In this document: positions 1-10,875 of the stretch, piece by piece
Layout of the letters: each line of letters opens with the position of its first letter
Position numbering within the stretch: position 1 is the stretch's first letter
DNA from: Cryoendolithus antarcticus
Lineage: Eukaryota > Ascomycota > Dothideomycetes > Cladosporiales > Cladosporiaceae
Assembly: GCA_002077065.1 (NCBI GenBank)
Contig: NAJO01000038.1
Coordinates: 186,001 to 250,000 of the forward strand
Direction of reading: 5' to 3'
DNA length: 64,000 nt
Made by a program: the position numbers and the translations under genes
Notes under the pieces: model-generated
Database searches by the model: none
Seen by the model: the letters and a program-made list of their open reading frames with translations, nothing else
Told to the model about the DNA's origin: nothing

Positions 1-1
1 C

Positions 2-439
2 GCGACGAGTACTGTTGCGAATCAGGCTACCCAGTCAAAGCCATCGGCCATGACTCCGAAGACAGACCAGGCACCAAAAAGCCGGCAACGTCGTCGCCGA
101 GAGCCACGGCCGCCTTCGCCTTCTCAGGTGGCACGAGACAGCCTTATCGATCAAATCCTCTCGGAATCTCAGTCCGCCAACCCACACTATGACCCGCTCA
201 GCGCCAACCCTACACCACCTCCCGGTCTCACGGACAGCACGCTCGACAACGACACGCTCGCAGCTATGCAGTTCAAGGCCGAATTTCTGGCGGCTGCAGA
301 GGAACGGAATCTGATGCGCCGCCCGCCCGCAAATCCCAGCCAGGCCCTGGGGCCGAAGTTGGGTGGTAGTAGGGCGGCGAGAGATAGGATGAAGGCGGCT
401 GAGGAAGCTGCTGCGGAGGCGGCGAAGGGGAAGAAGTAG
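2..439 (+). CDS. 3' end of an unknown basic/low-complexity protein (partial)
   Basis: The frame is open from base 2 and ends with TAG at 437-439, so the window probably starts inside the gene or its last exon. The first in-frame ATG is at 50 and would give 129 residues. The visible part has an Arg-rich stretch (QRRRREPRPP), a short helical segment (SLIDQILSE), proline-rich linkers and an Ala/Glu/Lys-rich helical C-terminus ending in GKK. No domain is recognised. The basic tail suggests nucleic-acid or ribosome contact, but that is only inference. It converges on the minus-strand gene whose stop lies at 685, leaving about 245 bp of shared 3' region. Confidence 0.55.
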   Translation, partial: ATSTVANQATQSKPSAMTPKTDQAPKSRQRRRREPRPPSPSQVARDSLIDQILSESQSANPHYDPLSANPTPPPGLTDSTLDNDTLAAMQFKAEFLAAAEERNLMRRPPANPSQALGPKLGGSRAARDRMKAAEEAAAEAAKGKK

Positions 440-684
440 GCGTCTGGTGGAGCTATCGCTATCGCATCTCGCGAGAGACGTTATTCATGTGCGCTAGACT
501 CGCATGAGATGGCTGGAAACAGATCCTCAATCTGAATCACTGGAAATGGGCTTACTGCTTGTCATGGACCGTACAATCGAGTAGCCGCTTCAATCGTCGT
601 ATATGTCATGTAAAAGAGTCTAGATTCAGCATCCGCTATCATTCAGCCATCAACCACATATCCCACGTACATCCAATCAACATC

Positions 685-2349
685 TCACACTTCACCCCAC
701 CCTCTACTCCCACCCTCACTGAACACTCCCTCACTTCCCGCGGTCCCTCCGCCGAACTCCCAGAAGCACCTACTACTAACACTACCGCCGTTCCTTCCAA
801 CCCCGAGCCCGCTCTGGCTCTTGCAGCTGCTCCTGCTACCGAGACTCCCCATACGTCGCTTCAGCACGCTGTCTCGCCGTCTGATCTCCGCGGCTCGTGA
901 GGACAGGAGAGGGTGGTGGAGGCGTATGTGCTCGGCTCGTGACATCGTGGGTGTGGACGCAGTGGCCCACGAGGCTGGCAGAGGACCAAGAGGTGTAGAC
1001 TGAGCGGGTACAGGTGGTGAAGGCGAGAAGCGCGAGGCGAGGTAAGATAGGATGGTCGAGAGATTGAGGGAGCGGGTGTAGAAGTCTCGAGTTTGGGTTT
1101 CGTGATTGGGTTGAGGCGTGGCAGGCTCTTCTTCGATACCCCAGAGTGATGTATCTGTTGGCTCAAGACCCGGGGAGGTGGGAAGGGTGGGTCGGAAGAG
1201 GCTAGAGTCGGCTGTTGACGCGTTTGGTGCGGCTGGGCGGGAGTGGCGGCTCAGGCGACGACGCTGTTGGTGGCGAATGTTGGGCGTGCGCTGCACAGTG
1301 GCTTCGCTGGGCTGAGCGTATGTATTGAATGCATTGCCATCTTGCGAAGCGAACTCTGCGACCAGCACATTCAGCTCTTTGGCGATGCGTTCAATGAGCT
1401 TGGCTTCCCAAGTGTGGTCTCGATCCCGGAAAGTGACCTGCGACTCCGTGGCTGCTGCTGCGGCAATGGGTGAAGTCAGAGTGAGCGTCGGTGAAGGGTC
1501 CTCTAGTAGCTGCTCGCCGAAGATGACGGATAGTGTGTTCTCATCCAGTCCGATCAAGTCTTGTATGACTCGACGAGTGATGCGTTGCCACCAGCTCTCC
1601 CCATCCGAAGTAAGGCCGTGTACTCTCTCGTCTTCACCCAGTATCGCAGCCACTTGACGCACTTTCTGGCTCTTGATGGGCCTTGTATCGGTAGCAACGG
1701 AAGATCGCCTCCGTCCCCTTCGCTTTGTCTCCTTCTCAATCTCCTCCACCACAGCCCGGCTTTGCTCTACCCGCCATCGCTCTATTCTCTCCCTTCGCTC
1801 GGACTCCAGGTATGCCTCCCCTACTTCCTCCACAGGCCCATCTAGTAACGATGTTCGCCTCACAGACCTCCGCCTCTGCGGGTTATGTCGTTCAAACTGC
1901 CAAAGCTGCTCCTGCAGCCCTGTACCACTCGCGAATGTCCCCAAACCATCATGTGTAGGCCACAGCGGTGTAGCACCACTCTGATCCAGTGATCGATAAG
2001 GCCCAGAGTGGAATGGATCGTGATCAAACGCCTTCAATCCATCATCCAATGAGTCCAGCTCACCATCCTCCTCTCCCCCGGCTCCGGCGTCATCTTCATC
2101 GGCAGCTTGAGAGCGAATGTGCGTCTCCAGGCTACCAAGATCTGAAGTGTACGTCGCTGTGCGTGGTGCTTGCGAAGACTGCGATGCTGCCTCTCGTTGC
2201 GCAGGAGAGAACAGAATCCATTCTTGTGAGTCCTGGAGGGTTCGCTTGCGGAGTGGGGAGGCAGGGATGGCGGCCTGTTCCGGAATGACGTGAGGCACAG
2301 AGATCTGTCGCGAAGACTGAGGTCGATGTTGGGGTTGCTGGAATGCCAT
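685..2349 (-). CDS. Conserved fungal protein of unknown function, about 554 aa
   Basis: A single open frame starts at the ATG at 2349 (MAFQQPQ); the 15 upstream in-frame codons have only a GTG start. The N-terminal part is Gln/Ser-rich with the motif DSQEWILFSP, which looks like a short conserved docking or phosphorylation segment. A long basic/acidic helical region follows (SERRERIERWRVEQ), then KRRGRRRSS, a likely nuclear localisation signal. The best-folded part is around residues 245-275, with WWQRITRRVIQDLIGLDE, and is probably the conserved core. The C-terminal third is Ser/Pro-rich and disordered. No enzyme motif, zinc ligand or membrane segment is visible. A nuclear or regulatory role is inferred from composition only. 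Confidence 0.7.
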   Translation of the reverse strand: MAFQQPQHRPQSSRQISVPHVIPEQAAIPASPLRKRTLQDSQEWILFSPAQREAASQSSQAPRTATYTSDLGSLETHIRSQAADEDDAGAGGEEDGELDSLDDGLKAFDHDPFHSGPYRSLDQSGATPLWPTHDGLGTFASGTGLQEQLWQFERHNPQRRRSVRRTSLLDGPVEEVGEAYLESERRERIERWRVEQSRAVVEEIEKETKRRGRRRSSVATDTRPIKSQKVRQVAAILGEDERVHGLTSDGESWWQRITRRVIQDLIGLDENTLSVIFGEQLLEDPSPTLTLTSPIAAAAATESQVTFRDRDHTWEAKLIERIAKELNVLVAEFASQDGNAFNTYAQPSEATVQRTPNIRHQQRRRLSRHSRPAAPNASTADSSLFRPTLPTSPGLEPTDTSLWGIEEEPATPQPNHETQTRDFYTRSLNLSTILSYLASRFSPSPPVPAQSTPLGPLPASWATASTPTMSRAEHIRLHHPLLSSRAAEIRRRDSVLKRRMGSLGSRSSCKSQSGLGVGRNGGSVSSRCFWEFGGGTAGSEGVFSEGGSRGWGEV

Positions 2350-3186
2350 ATTGTGGTTGTATCGATGGGTAGACTGAAATGGAGATCGCCTCACGATATC
2401 GCGCCTCGACGGCTAATATCAGGCTCCTGGTGATGGAGGCGTTCAGGTCATGTCGCTCGTGATATCCCTCTCGTCAGGATGAGGCGAAGTCGTATGGCCT
2501 CAGGGACTTCGGTTGCTGTGTTTGCTGCCTCGCGTGACAAAGGAACGACGTCGAACACAGTGTCACTCTCGGGTCACAGGACCAAGGGACCTCCCTCCGA
2601 CAGCTCGCGAACTCAATGTCGCAATGAAGACGTGATCGACAACAACACTGAATCACCAAGTTCATTCATTAACACACAACATCGTATATATGACAAACAG
2701 ATCAGGTCAGCGAAGTGCATACCACTTCAAGAATACGAGGCAAACCCCCAACCACATACATGCACTCCTTCCCAGCGCGGTGAGACGCATTCCGGCGTCT
2801 GCCAACAAAACGCCATCATCCCGCGCTATCGGTATGTGACAGGGGAGCTTGATAAGATCTGGCGCTAGAAGGAGCAAGGCGCGACTTCGGCCCGGCTGGC
2901 GATCTGGCCGCTGCACTGTGGCTGTTTGGGATGTGAAACACGTCGAGTCGAGGCTTGCGGTGTGATGAGAATGATTCAGCATGATCTTCACCATGGGCTG
3001 ATCAGGGAGCACTGCAAGAGCGCGCGGAGGCAGCGGGGAGGCCATTTTCACTTCACGATGTCAAGGTATTGGTGACTATTAGTGGAACTTCTTCAAATGC
3101 TCCGGTCTATCGAGATGGACCCCTAGCACACTCTTCTAGAAGATGCAAAGCCGTCTATGTCACTACCCTACTCTCTACCTCCATCA
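2350..3186. other. Intergenic region, 837 bp
   Basis: Promoter side of the minus-strand gene starting at 2349 and 3' side of the tyrosinase. Open frames here on both strands (for example 2707-3045 minus) have no conserved motif or plausible splice partners. No RNA gene or repeat is seen. Confidence 0.5.
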
Positions 3187-5430
3187 TTACTTCACAGGAC
3201 AAGTATCCCTCCTAACATTCTGCTTCACTTCTGCAAAGTTGCCCCATTTGGGAAATTGATCCCCCGTAGTAGCGGGCTGCACATCTGCACTAACGACCTT
3301 CAAGTTCAGGCCTGGCACCTGGTCATTGGGCACTGCTGTGCCGTTGAACTGCGAAAGAGGATCAGCATTGATGCCTGGTTAGTCGAATTGCGGAAGCAGA
3401 CTCACCATCCTCACGCTCCACCCCAGATTCTCCCTCAGATACCCCTCGACATCTCCCTTCCGTAGCCCTCTCAGATCCCCACTCTTCGCTTTGTCAAGTA
3501 GAGCGCTTGTCAGCGGCACAGTACCCGTGACCTTCACACCACTACTCATCCTCATACCATTCCCCTCACTATCACCCGGCAGTGCCGCAAAGATGGCATG
3601 CGTACCGACCAGATTCGGATTCGTGGGCCAGCAGCTCGGATCTTCCGAGTCAAAGTCTCTGAGAAACACGTAGATCGCATACGACCCGTTGAGCGCGAAC
3701 TTCTCGCTGACGATATTGGCGATGTACTCCCTCCGTAACTGCTTCGGCCTCGCTGCTGCAGCAGGATCACGAGGGAAGAGAGATGGTTCCCCGGACGTCT
3801 CGTCGAAGAAGCGTTTCGACGGCTGGATCGCGGCGGTCGCGCTATTTGAAGGTGAGCTGTCGCTCCCGTACAGCCGATTGATGGCGGCTTTGATGGAAGA
3901 GACGTTGGCGTTATTGGCGAGCTCTGGGTAGGTGTAGCCGAACGTGCGGATCGAGCGGGCAGTCTGGGAAGTCCAGCGTGTGCCAGTCTGGTCGCTGTGA
4001 AAGGGATCGAGGGCTAGAGCTCGCTGTCAGTTGGTTCAAGACTACAGAAGTGGGCGACTTACGCGTACTGGCATCGATTGTCTGGCCTTGCTGGATTGTG
4101 AAGCTCTTCTGGAACATCTGTGTTGGCTGGACGTAGCTGTCTGGGTAGAGGGCTTGCCAGAGAGCGAAGCTACGATCGATCATGGTGTGGCTGGCATAGT
4201 GTCAGCATTTCTCGTCTTCCTCTGGATGTCGGCCAACTCACTGCAGCCAGAAGATCGGATCGAAAGCGGAGTAGTCAAGGTAAGTCATATGTCCGCCACT
4301 CCCCGTGATGCCATGGATCACATCATGTATCGACTCAAGACTATCAGCGTTCTTCACATCTGCGCCGAAGGTGTACGACTCGGTGCCAAACTCCGAGAAG
4401 TTGCTGTAGAACGTGAACAGGCTGTACAGTCGATCCCGCGACGAGACTCGAGCGTAGTCTAAGATCGGGCCGACAAGATTGTCCTGGCTGGTTGCGCTTT
4501 CGACTTGGCCGCCGAGAGGATCTCGCAGAGTAGAGCTCCATTCACTCCACTGGATGAAGTGTCAGCTCTTGATTGTGCGAAACGCACGGGAAGACCTACT
4601 GGATCGTAGTAGAAGTCGTCCCTCGACACCGAGTGGAATCTGTAGGAGTAGAGGGGATTGGGGATCGTATTCGTCCCATTCGGCATCGTCACCGTCACAG
4701 TCGGATTCGAGATGCTACTCGGGTAGACGCTCTGCCCGGCCGGTGGGTCTGCCGCCCAGTCCCAGTACGGATGTCTCCAAGATAGCGCAGCGATGGCATA
4801 CTTTGTTCTCGTTGCACCGGCAGGGAACGAGTTGACTGCGGCAATGATGTGGCTGTACAGGGTTTGCTGGTGGCGATGTTAGTATACGGCCAGGGCAAGG
4901 GTCAATACGTGCGACAAACTTCATACAGTGCCAGATATGGTCGATGCCAAGGCAATAGGAGCTGCGAAAGATGTATGCAATACCCTGGGCTCGAGATGCC
5001 ATCGCCTGACCCTACGCCATCCCACGGTACGTATGGTCTGCCATGGATACCTGCGATCGTATCAGCAACTGCGGATAGACCTAGTGTATTATCGCCACAT
5101 ACCAGCAATCTGGTAGTACGACAACTTCTCCGACTGATTGGTCGCCATGAATCGTGTCAAACCTAGCATGAAGAGGTTCCATTGATCGACATTCTTCTCT
5201 AATTGTCGGATCTCAAGTCGTGGCTGCGGACTCGTGCCTTGTATGCCCGTAACGACCGTGAAACCAGATACGCCGTCAGATTGTCGTCGATCGAGTAGGA
5301 AATCATGGTCGACTAGCCCAGGGAAGTCCTCGACTTGGTGGTTTAGGAGTGGTCTCGCTACTGCGGCGGAGGCGATGTGGTATAGCGACGATAACAACAG
5401 AGCCAGTAGCGATAGTCTTAGGTTTAGCAT
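3187..5430 (-). CDS. Secreted tyrosinase (type-3 copper monooxygenase)
   Basis: Oxidises monophenols and o-diphenols to quinones, feeding melanin-like pigment formation. Seven exons fit splice consensus: 5430-5103, 5050-4920, 4866-4600, 4549-4242, 4190-4063, 4013-3406, 3348-3187 (1932 bp, 643 aa). A signal peptide is evident ([22 protein letters not shown]). CuA ligands: H112 in HGRPY, H136 in YCIH and H145 in PWHRPY. C134 sits two residues before H136, matching the Cys-X-His thioether of fungal tyrosinases. CuB: H317 and H321 in HDVIH, then FWLHHTMIDR (H345/H346). An intron splits the codon for H345, so only the spliced form has an intact CuB site. The C-terminal domain, normally cleaved for activation, is present. 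Small introns of 50-57 bp all keep frame. The upstream region 5431-6978 is long, consistent with regulated expression. Confidence 0.93.
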
Positions 5431-6978
5431 CTTCGTCCGCCCCGATGGGCTGGTCCAGAGAGGTTGCGCCTGCCTCGAGCAAACTTCTAGGGTGTTCGTA
5501 AAGATAGCGCAACCTTGCTCATGAGGTGTTTGTAGGTACGCGTAGGTCGATGGAATCCTTAGGTCAATAGCTAAACATGCATATCCAGTGTGAACAGAGC
5601 AGCAGTGTTTACATGCAAACGACAGTCGGCGTCATACCACACAGCCACAACTGCAAGATGTCACGCCGAGAAGCCGGTTTCCGCGCGCTCGTGAAGTAGG
5701 GAAAGAGCGCATGGGAATGTACAGAACGAGCGTCGAGATGCGTGAAGACACGAGCCAAGAGATGGAGAAGACTTAAGGTAGTAGCTACGTCGCGATACTT
5801 ACTGTACTATTCGTAGCACATGCAGGGTACAAGGCTGCAGCACACTCGACGTGCAGCAGCAGAGGTGGGTGGAGGGTCGGGGCGGGCGACAGGGTGAGGG
5901 CTGGTCGGGAATGCGGCGCCGGGTGCGTGATGCACAATGCGAGTGTCCGTGGTTCGTCATCTCTGGTGGGTACGTGTAGGCGGATGCTACGTGCTACACG
6001 GAAGGCAATGGCCTGAGCAAAACCGCATCGGGTACAATCGTACGTTAGGTAAATTGATCTCGAGGTTTATTGTTTTGACGAAGGACGAGGAGCAAGTCAG
6101 CTGAACGATTGCTCATCCAGCATTGAACGTCGAACCCGATCTCGACGGAGGTGATACACACGGAGTGAGAGAAACACCCGTAGTGCATGCTGCAGAGATC
6201 GTGGATGCCATTCGCACTCAGTGTCATGACGAGAACTATTTGCAGTTCCCACCTCTCCAGGATCCACCCTTGGCGGTCAACCCAAGCATCTTCCTCAAAC
6301 CCCATCCGCTCGCTTCACTGCATTGCAAGTCCCGATTGATCACCCATTCGCAAACCCTGATTGGCTGTCGTCCGACAGACCGCCTTATGGCAGCCATGCG
6401 AGGGCATGCATCATCACTGCTGCTGTGTCTGTGATCTGCACTGCTCGTCTCAAACACCTTGCGGATGGCATACGACTTCATGACACCTCCTCACACTGAA
6501 TTCGAGCGTAGGTGGTATTTGACTTTCTCATGAGGTGTTGTGATATTGTCGAAGGTCACGCAAGTCCATTCAAGTCAACAGACTTGCCCGGATGAGTGCC
6601 TGCGCGCAGCCGCACTGGGACGCCATTTGGTGACACAGATCTGCAAGCTGCATCACTCGGGACAACCAAACTGTCGGGACGGCTCTCAATTTGAAGACGA
6701 CGTCGGCTGACAGTCGGACCACTAAGTCGTAGCAGAAAAAGGACTCCGCGAAGAACCTTGATCGCGCTCGACACAGCATCGTAGTGTGCTGTAGCGTTGT
6801 AACAAAGGCCAGCCTGCATGCCCAATTTCGGACAAGGCGTTCGTCGCGATGGACTCGATGCAAGGGATGTCGCTAGTTGCCACAAGCTACCACGCTTAGT
6901 AGCGCCGATACGACCATGTCGTGCGCTGAATGCACGCAGCGTAAGGCAATGCTGATTCGTTCTACCACCGGCAATCGA
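5431..6978. other. Long intergenic region (tyrosinase promoter side), 1548 bp
   Basis: Lies between the tyrosinase start (minus) and the SOF1 stop (minus). A GC-rich purine stretch runs around 5860-5920 (GGTGGGTGGAGGGTCGGGGC). Small open frames at 6045-6885 on both strands overlap one another and show no domain, signal peptide or splice structure. No gene is called. Confidence 0.5.
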
Positions 6979-8319
6979 TCACTGCTCAGTGACAAGTACC
7001 ATCTTCTCCCTCTCACTCCTCCTGGCCTTCAAGCCCTTCTTTGAGTGCTTCCTCTCATTCTCCTCCTTACGCTTGATCGACTTGAGCTCCTCGCCCTTGA
7101 TCTCACCAGCCTTCTTCACCTGCTTCGGCACGTGTCTGTGCCTAGCAATCCGCCTGATCTCGGGCATGTGCTTGTAACGCTGCTTTAGTGCCTCATCATA
7201 TTCCAGCTTCTGTCTCTGCGCAGCGCTCTTCACACCTTGCCTGGCCGATGCCTTGGCACGCCAGAGACGCACGTTGCCATCGTCGGAGCCGGAGAGCACA
7301 TAGTTGTTGTCTGGCGTCCAGGCGCATGAGAAGACGCGCTGCATACGCTTGGTGTGATAGATATCTCGACTATGACCCTCGTTGCGCTTCCAGAGACGAA
7401 TGCTGCGGTCGTAGGATGCTGAGACGAGCTCCTCGCCGGTAGGAGAGAAGTCAATGTCCATGACTGCGCTTACGTGGTCTTTGAGGATGTTCATGGCGCG
7501 CGATAAGTTGCGAGAGTCGAAGAGATAGATGTTGTGATCCTCGTTCGCGACTGCGAGATTGAAGGCCTCCATTGGATTCCACGCAACAGCGTTTGAAGAC
7601 AGTGTGAGAACCGAGCGGTGAAGTGGGGAGTTCGTCCGAAGATCGTAAAGCACTAAAGAGCGGTCCGACGCTGTCGAAGCTAGTAGAGAAGTCTCAGACT
7701 GATTGAAGGCCAGCGAGGTGATCGTGTCTACACTCGTCGGCCAAGCCAATGTCTGCGTGGGTCCAGCATTCGGTCGATTCAGATCATATAGCGATATAGC
7801 CGACGATGCAACAGCAAATGCTGGCTCTTTACGATGCCGTGTGATCGCAGTGAAAGCATTATTGCCCAACCATGTCGCCACTGGTGCACTACCCGTTGGC
7901 GTGTGGTATGGGTCAAACAACTTCACCGTCCGATCACTTCCGCAAGACAGCAGTTTCTGATCCTGTGTCCAGCATAAACTCTTCACAACATTCTCATGCG
8001 CCTGTGCCTGCCAGACCTCGTCCTGTCTCGGCAGATCCCAGACCTTGACTACACCATCTCCGCTTCCACTTGCAAAGCGTTCGAGTGACTTTGGATCCTT
8101 GGCGATGGTGTAGACACCATCGACGTGTCCTTTTCCGAGCTGCGCTACAAAGGGCGCAGCGAACATGCGCTCCAGCTTCGTTGCGTTCAGCGCTCGCGTA
8201 TATTCTCTCGCACGCTCGAAGGGATGTAGAGCCGGGTCCAGATTTCGAGGCGTGCGAGCGACATCGCTGCCCGGCGCCTGATGAGAGGCAGCGGAGCGGG
8301 TGAGCGCCTTGATCTTCAT
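6979..8319 (-). CDS. SOF1: SOF1/DCAF13, WD40 protein of the U3 snoRNP (SSU processome)
   Basis: Needed for 18S rRNA processing in the nucleolus as part of the small-subunit processome. The chosen start is the ATG at 8319 (MKIKALTRS), which matches the conserved start of the family; an upstream in-frame ATG at 8370 adds 17 residues that do not look conserved. The 446 aa product has the diagnostic N-terminal block PRNLDPALHPFERAREYTRA and LNATKLERMFA, then about seven WD40 repeats, for example FASGSGDGVVKVWDL, LLSCGSDRTVKLFD and YVLSGSDDGNVRLW. A Lys/Arg-rich C-terminal tail (RIARHRHVPKQVKKA onward) is the conserved Sof1 domain. No intron. It is divergent from the CinA-like gene, with a shared promoter region of about 257 bp. 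Confidence 0.95.
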   Translation of the reverse strand: MKIKALTRSAASHQAPGSDVARTPRNLDPALHPFERAREYTRALNATKLERMFAAPFVAQLGKGHVDGVYTIAKDPKSLERFASGSGDGVVKVWDLPRQDEVWQAQAHENVVKSLCWTQDQKLLSCGSDRTVKLFDPYHTPTGSAPVATWLGNNAFTAITRHRKEPAFAVASSAISLYDLNRPNAGPTQTLAWPTSVDTITSLAFNQSETSLLASTASDRSLVLYDLRTNSPLHRSVLTLSSNAVAWNPMEAFNLAVANEDHNIYLFDSRNLSRAMNILKDHVSAVMDIDFSPTGEELVSASYDRSIRLWKRNEGHSRDIYHTKRMQRVFSCAWTPDNNYVLSGSDDGNVRLWRAKASARQGVKSAAQRQKLEYDEALKQRYKHMPEIRRIARHRHVPKQVKKAGEIKGEELKSIKRKEENERKHSKKGLKARRSEREKMVLVTEQ

Positions 8320-8576
8320 CGTGTATGGCGTTCCATATTGAAGTAGTTGTATGTGCTGCCTCGAATGCATGCTTCAAAAAAGTTGCCCGAGAGCATGCGG
8401 CTCGGCGAGTCGGCGAAGCGGGAACGATAAGGGTATCTTAGCGTGCTGTGGGGTAAAGTGACGTTCCTTGTCCCTCATGGGTTGCTGACAATTGGAAAGA
8501 GTATGGCTGTCTCGTTACATGTACAATTCTCGAGTGTAGGTCAGTCAACGAAATTGTCGACTCAAGCGCTCAATGA

Positions 8577-9281
8577 ATGACGCGTCAGGCTTTGCTTCCA
8601 TTCCTGTCCGCAGCATCTCGATCTCTGCCTCGCACTACTCGCTCTCCCCATCATCCGCGCTTCGTCTCTTCCAGCACCTTCATCAATCTAAGCCATCAGT
8701 CGTCCCCAATCCGACAAACAAACTCGAAGCCAACGACACGCAAAATGTCTACTTCCTCCACATCAACAGACTTTCCTCCGCAAGCTCTCCGTCAAATCCT
8801 CACAGAAGTGGCTGAGCTGCTCAAGTCCCGTGGCGAAACCTTGAGCATCGCCGAGACGGCCGCAGGAGGTCTTATCTCGTCTTCGATCCTCTCCACGCCG
8901 GGTGCTTCGAAGATCTACAAAGGTGGTCTCACGCTGTACACTCTCCCCTCGCGCATCGCCTACGCTGGCTGGACGCAGGAAACCATCTCAAACTATCAAG
9001 GACCGACGACAGATATCGTCACCGGCCTTGCGAAGCACGTGAGAAAGGACCTAGAGAGTACATATACTCTCGCCGAAAGTGGCACTGCTGGTCCGACTGG
9101 TGGTGCGACGCCGAACCGCAAGCCGGGGTACGTGGCATTGGCGGTTGACTGCGAGAGAGGCACATTCACCAAGGAGCTTAATACTGAGCTCGGTGGCGAC
9201 AGAGTAGCGAACATGGTACAGTTCGCTCTCGAGGGTTTGAAGCTGCTGAAGAGCGTCATTAGCGGCGAGGCGAAGCTATAG
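8577..9281 (+). CDS. CinA C-terminal-domain protein (nicotinamide-nucleotide amidase-like), probably mitochondrial
   Basis: The CinA C-terminal domain in bacteria (PncC) deamidates nicotinamide mononucleotide to nicotinate mononucleotide. Here it is a stand-alone domain covering about residues 65-225, with the family blocks SRGETLSIAETAAGGLIS, YKGGLTLYT and ESGTAGPTGG. The ATG at 8577 gives 234 aa. A second ATG at 8745 (MSTSSTSTDF) would give 178 aa, the usual length of the domain alone. The first 56 residues contain no Asp or Glu and many Arg, Ser and Thr, which is typical of a mitochondrial presequence. Two start sites could give dual localisation. NMN amidase activity in this fungus is inferred from the family. 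No intron. Confidence 0.88.
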   Translation: MTRQALLPFLSAASRSLPRTTRSPHHPRFVSSSTFINLSHQSSPIRQTNSKPTTRKMSTSSTSTDFPPQALRQILTEVAELLKSRGETLSIAETAAGGLISSSILSTPGASKIYKGGLTLYTLPSRIAYAGWTQETISNYQGPTTDIVTGLAKHVRKDLESTYTLAESGTAGPTGGATPNRKPGYVALAVDCERGTFTKELNTELGGDRVANMVQFALEGLKLLKSVISGEAKL

Positions 9282-9877
9282 GTGTAGCTCAGGGCAACTT
9301 GTACAGCGTTCGAGTACGAATATTCATGAAATCTGAAGCAGAGACTAGGGTCTCAAGCATCGGGGGGAATCTGCCAAGTACGCTGCAGAGAGGGTTGATG
9401 TCCTTGAAGGACAGTCTGGCAAGAGTTCGGGCCCCACATACTGGCATCGTAGCTCAATCCCCCGTGGCACACATACATGCATCTCTGACGGACCGACTTC
9501 ACGCCTACGGATGCTGCATGCGCCTTCTGATAGTGTCGCGTGGTCATCGTCCAAGCAGATCAGCATACACCATCACTGAAGAAAGGATGCCATCTGTGCA
9601 GAGTCAGGTCAGCCCCAGTATTCACGAAGATGGGCAAGCTGGCGCGCGACCGAATACCTTCACGGAAGACCCAGACAAGACTCGTCGAGCGAAGAATGTC
9701 TGAAACCATTTAGCAATACAATGAAGATTATGAAAGCGCTATCCTGCTCCCCCAGGCCAAGTCCGAAACCGTACACGCACATTAACCACGTAGACTTCTC
9801 AATCACACACCCTCTTCATCCTACCCTTCTCTCCCGAATGACCTCTTTTCCCCGGTGCCCAATACCTCTCCCACCCC
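9282..9877. other. Intergenic region, 596 bp
   Basis: 3' flank shared by the CinA-like gene (plus) and the CYSTM-type gene (minus). The open frames at 9299-9703 look like chance. No further feature seen. Confidence 0.5.
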
Positions 9878-10243
9878 CTAGAACAAACAATCCAAACAAC
9901 AACAACACGCCAACGCCCCCGCAATACCCGCGCATATCCCTCCCCCCGCCCCACCCCCTCGTTGCGGCTGTTGCTGCTGGTACATCATCGGCTGCTGCTG
10001 GTACCCCATAGGCGGCTGCTGACCATAGCCCTGCGGCGGTCCGTACTGCCCTTGTGGTGGTCCGTATTGCTGTTGGCCGTAGGGTTGCTGGCCGTACTGT
10101 TGGGGCGCGCCGTACTGGTTTTGGGGTCCGGGTGAGCCGTAGTAGTCTGCGTTTCCGCGCGGGTCTTGGGAGTCGTAGTGCGCTTGCTGGGGGGGCTGCA
10201 TGCCGTATTGAGGCGGGTTGCCGTCGGGGGCTTTGTAGGCCAT
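9878..10243 (-). CDS. Q/P/Y-rich CYSTM-type small protein
   Basis: 121 aa starting at the ATG at 10243 (MAYKAPDG). The N-terminal and central parts are a run of Gln/Pro/Gly/Tyr repeats of the type QYGPPQGQYGPPQGYGQQ, like the XYPPX-repeat proteins. The C-terminus is Gly-rich, then hydrophobic and very Cys-rich (CAGIAGALACCCCLDCLF), matching the cysteine-rich tail module (CYSTM) described for eukaryotic stress-tolerance proteins. Such tails associate with membranes and may be palmitoylated. The open frame continues upstream without a stop to a non-ATG codon; that extension looks like 5' leader because its composition changes abruptly at this ATG. Function in stress or metal tolerance is family-level knowledge only. 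Confidence 0.75.
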   Translation of the reverse strand: MAYKAPDGNPPQYGMQPPQQAHYDSQDPRGNADYYGSPGPQNQYGAPQQYGQQPYGQQQYGPPQGQYGPPQGYGQQPPMGYQQQPMMYQQQQPQRGGGAGGGICAGIAGALACCCCLDCLF

Positions 10244-10875
10244 TGCGCTAGGTGGAGGGTAAGGTGGCGTTGATGGGGTGGTGGAGGCTTGGCGTGAGGT
10301 TTGTGGCTTGAGGGTCGGTTTCAGAGTTGTGTTGCGATAACTTGTGGTGTGCTGTTGTAACAGTCCACGAGATGGTTGAAGGTGCTCGAGGTCGCGCAAA
10401 GTGGATTCGAAGTGGAGAACGGACAGTGTGGATGGGAAGGTATGAGATGTCTCTCGGCCTACAGTACCAAGCCGCGGCCAAGAGGCGCAGCTGCTCGAGA
10501 GTACGTCAGCTCCAATAAGGTCGGCTTTCACGTGGACATGCAAGCTCTCGGATCTCGACGGCAGACTGGGGCAATGGCAATTGTACGCACTGCTCTGGGA
10601 GTCACTGATACGCGCTATCGACGTGCTTGTCAGTGATGCCCGGCGCAATGGAAAGGACTGCGAAACCCACTCAAAGCGCAAGTTCGGGTGGATGTGCCGT
10701 TGCAGACTTGGCTGTAGTCAAAAGTCGCTGTATGCAATACTGGTAATGTTGTACAACGGTCTAGAGGTATTGTACTACAATTTTCGCCGGAGACTCGCCC
10801 AGCTCTGCCAGCCAGGCGGATCATGTGTGCCCGCTGTTGATGCGACACTGGTTCGACAAATGCAGCCCATCAAGC
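10244..10875. other. Intergenic region, 632 bp
   Basis: Promoter and 5' leader of the CYSTM-type gene and 3' flank of NMA111 (both minus strand). Nothing else recognised. Confidence 0.5.

Noticed and set aside
2707..3051. Minus-strand frame between the tyrosinase and the 2349 gene
   Set aside because: Mostly unstructured composition and no family motif or splice partner.
5431..6978. Several overlapping open frames (6045-6885) on both strands
   Set aside because: They overlap each other, have no recognisable domain, and many begin at non-ATG codons.
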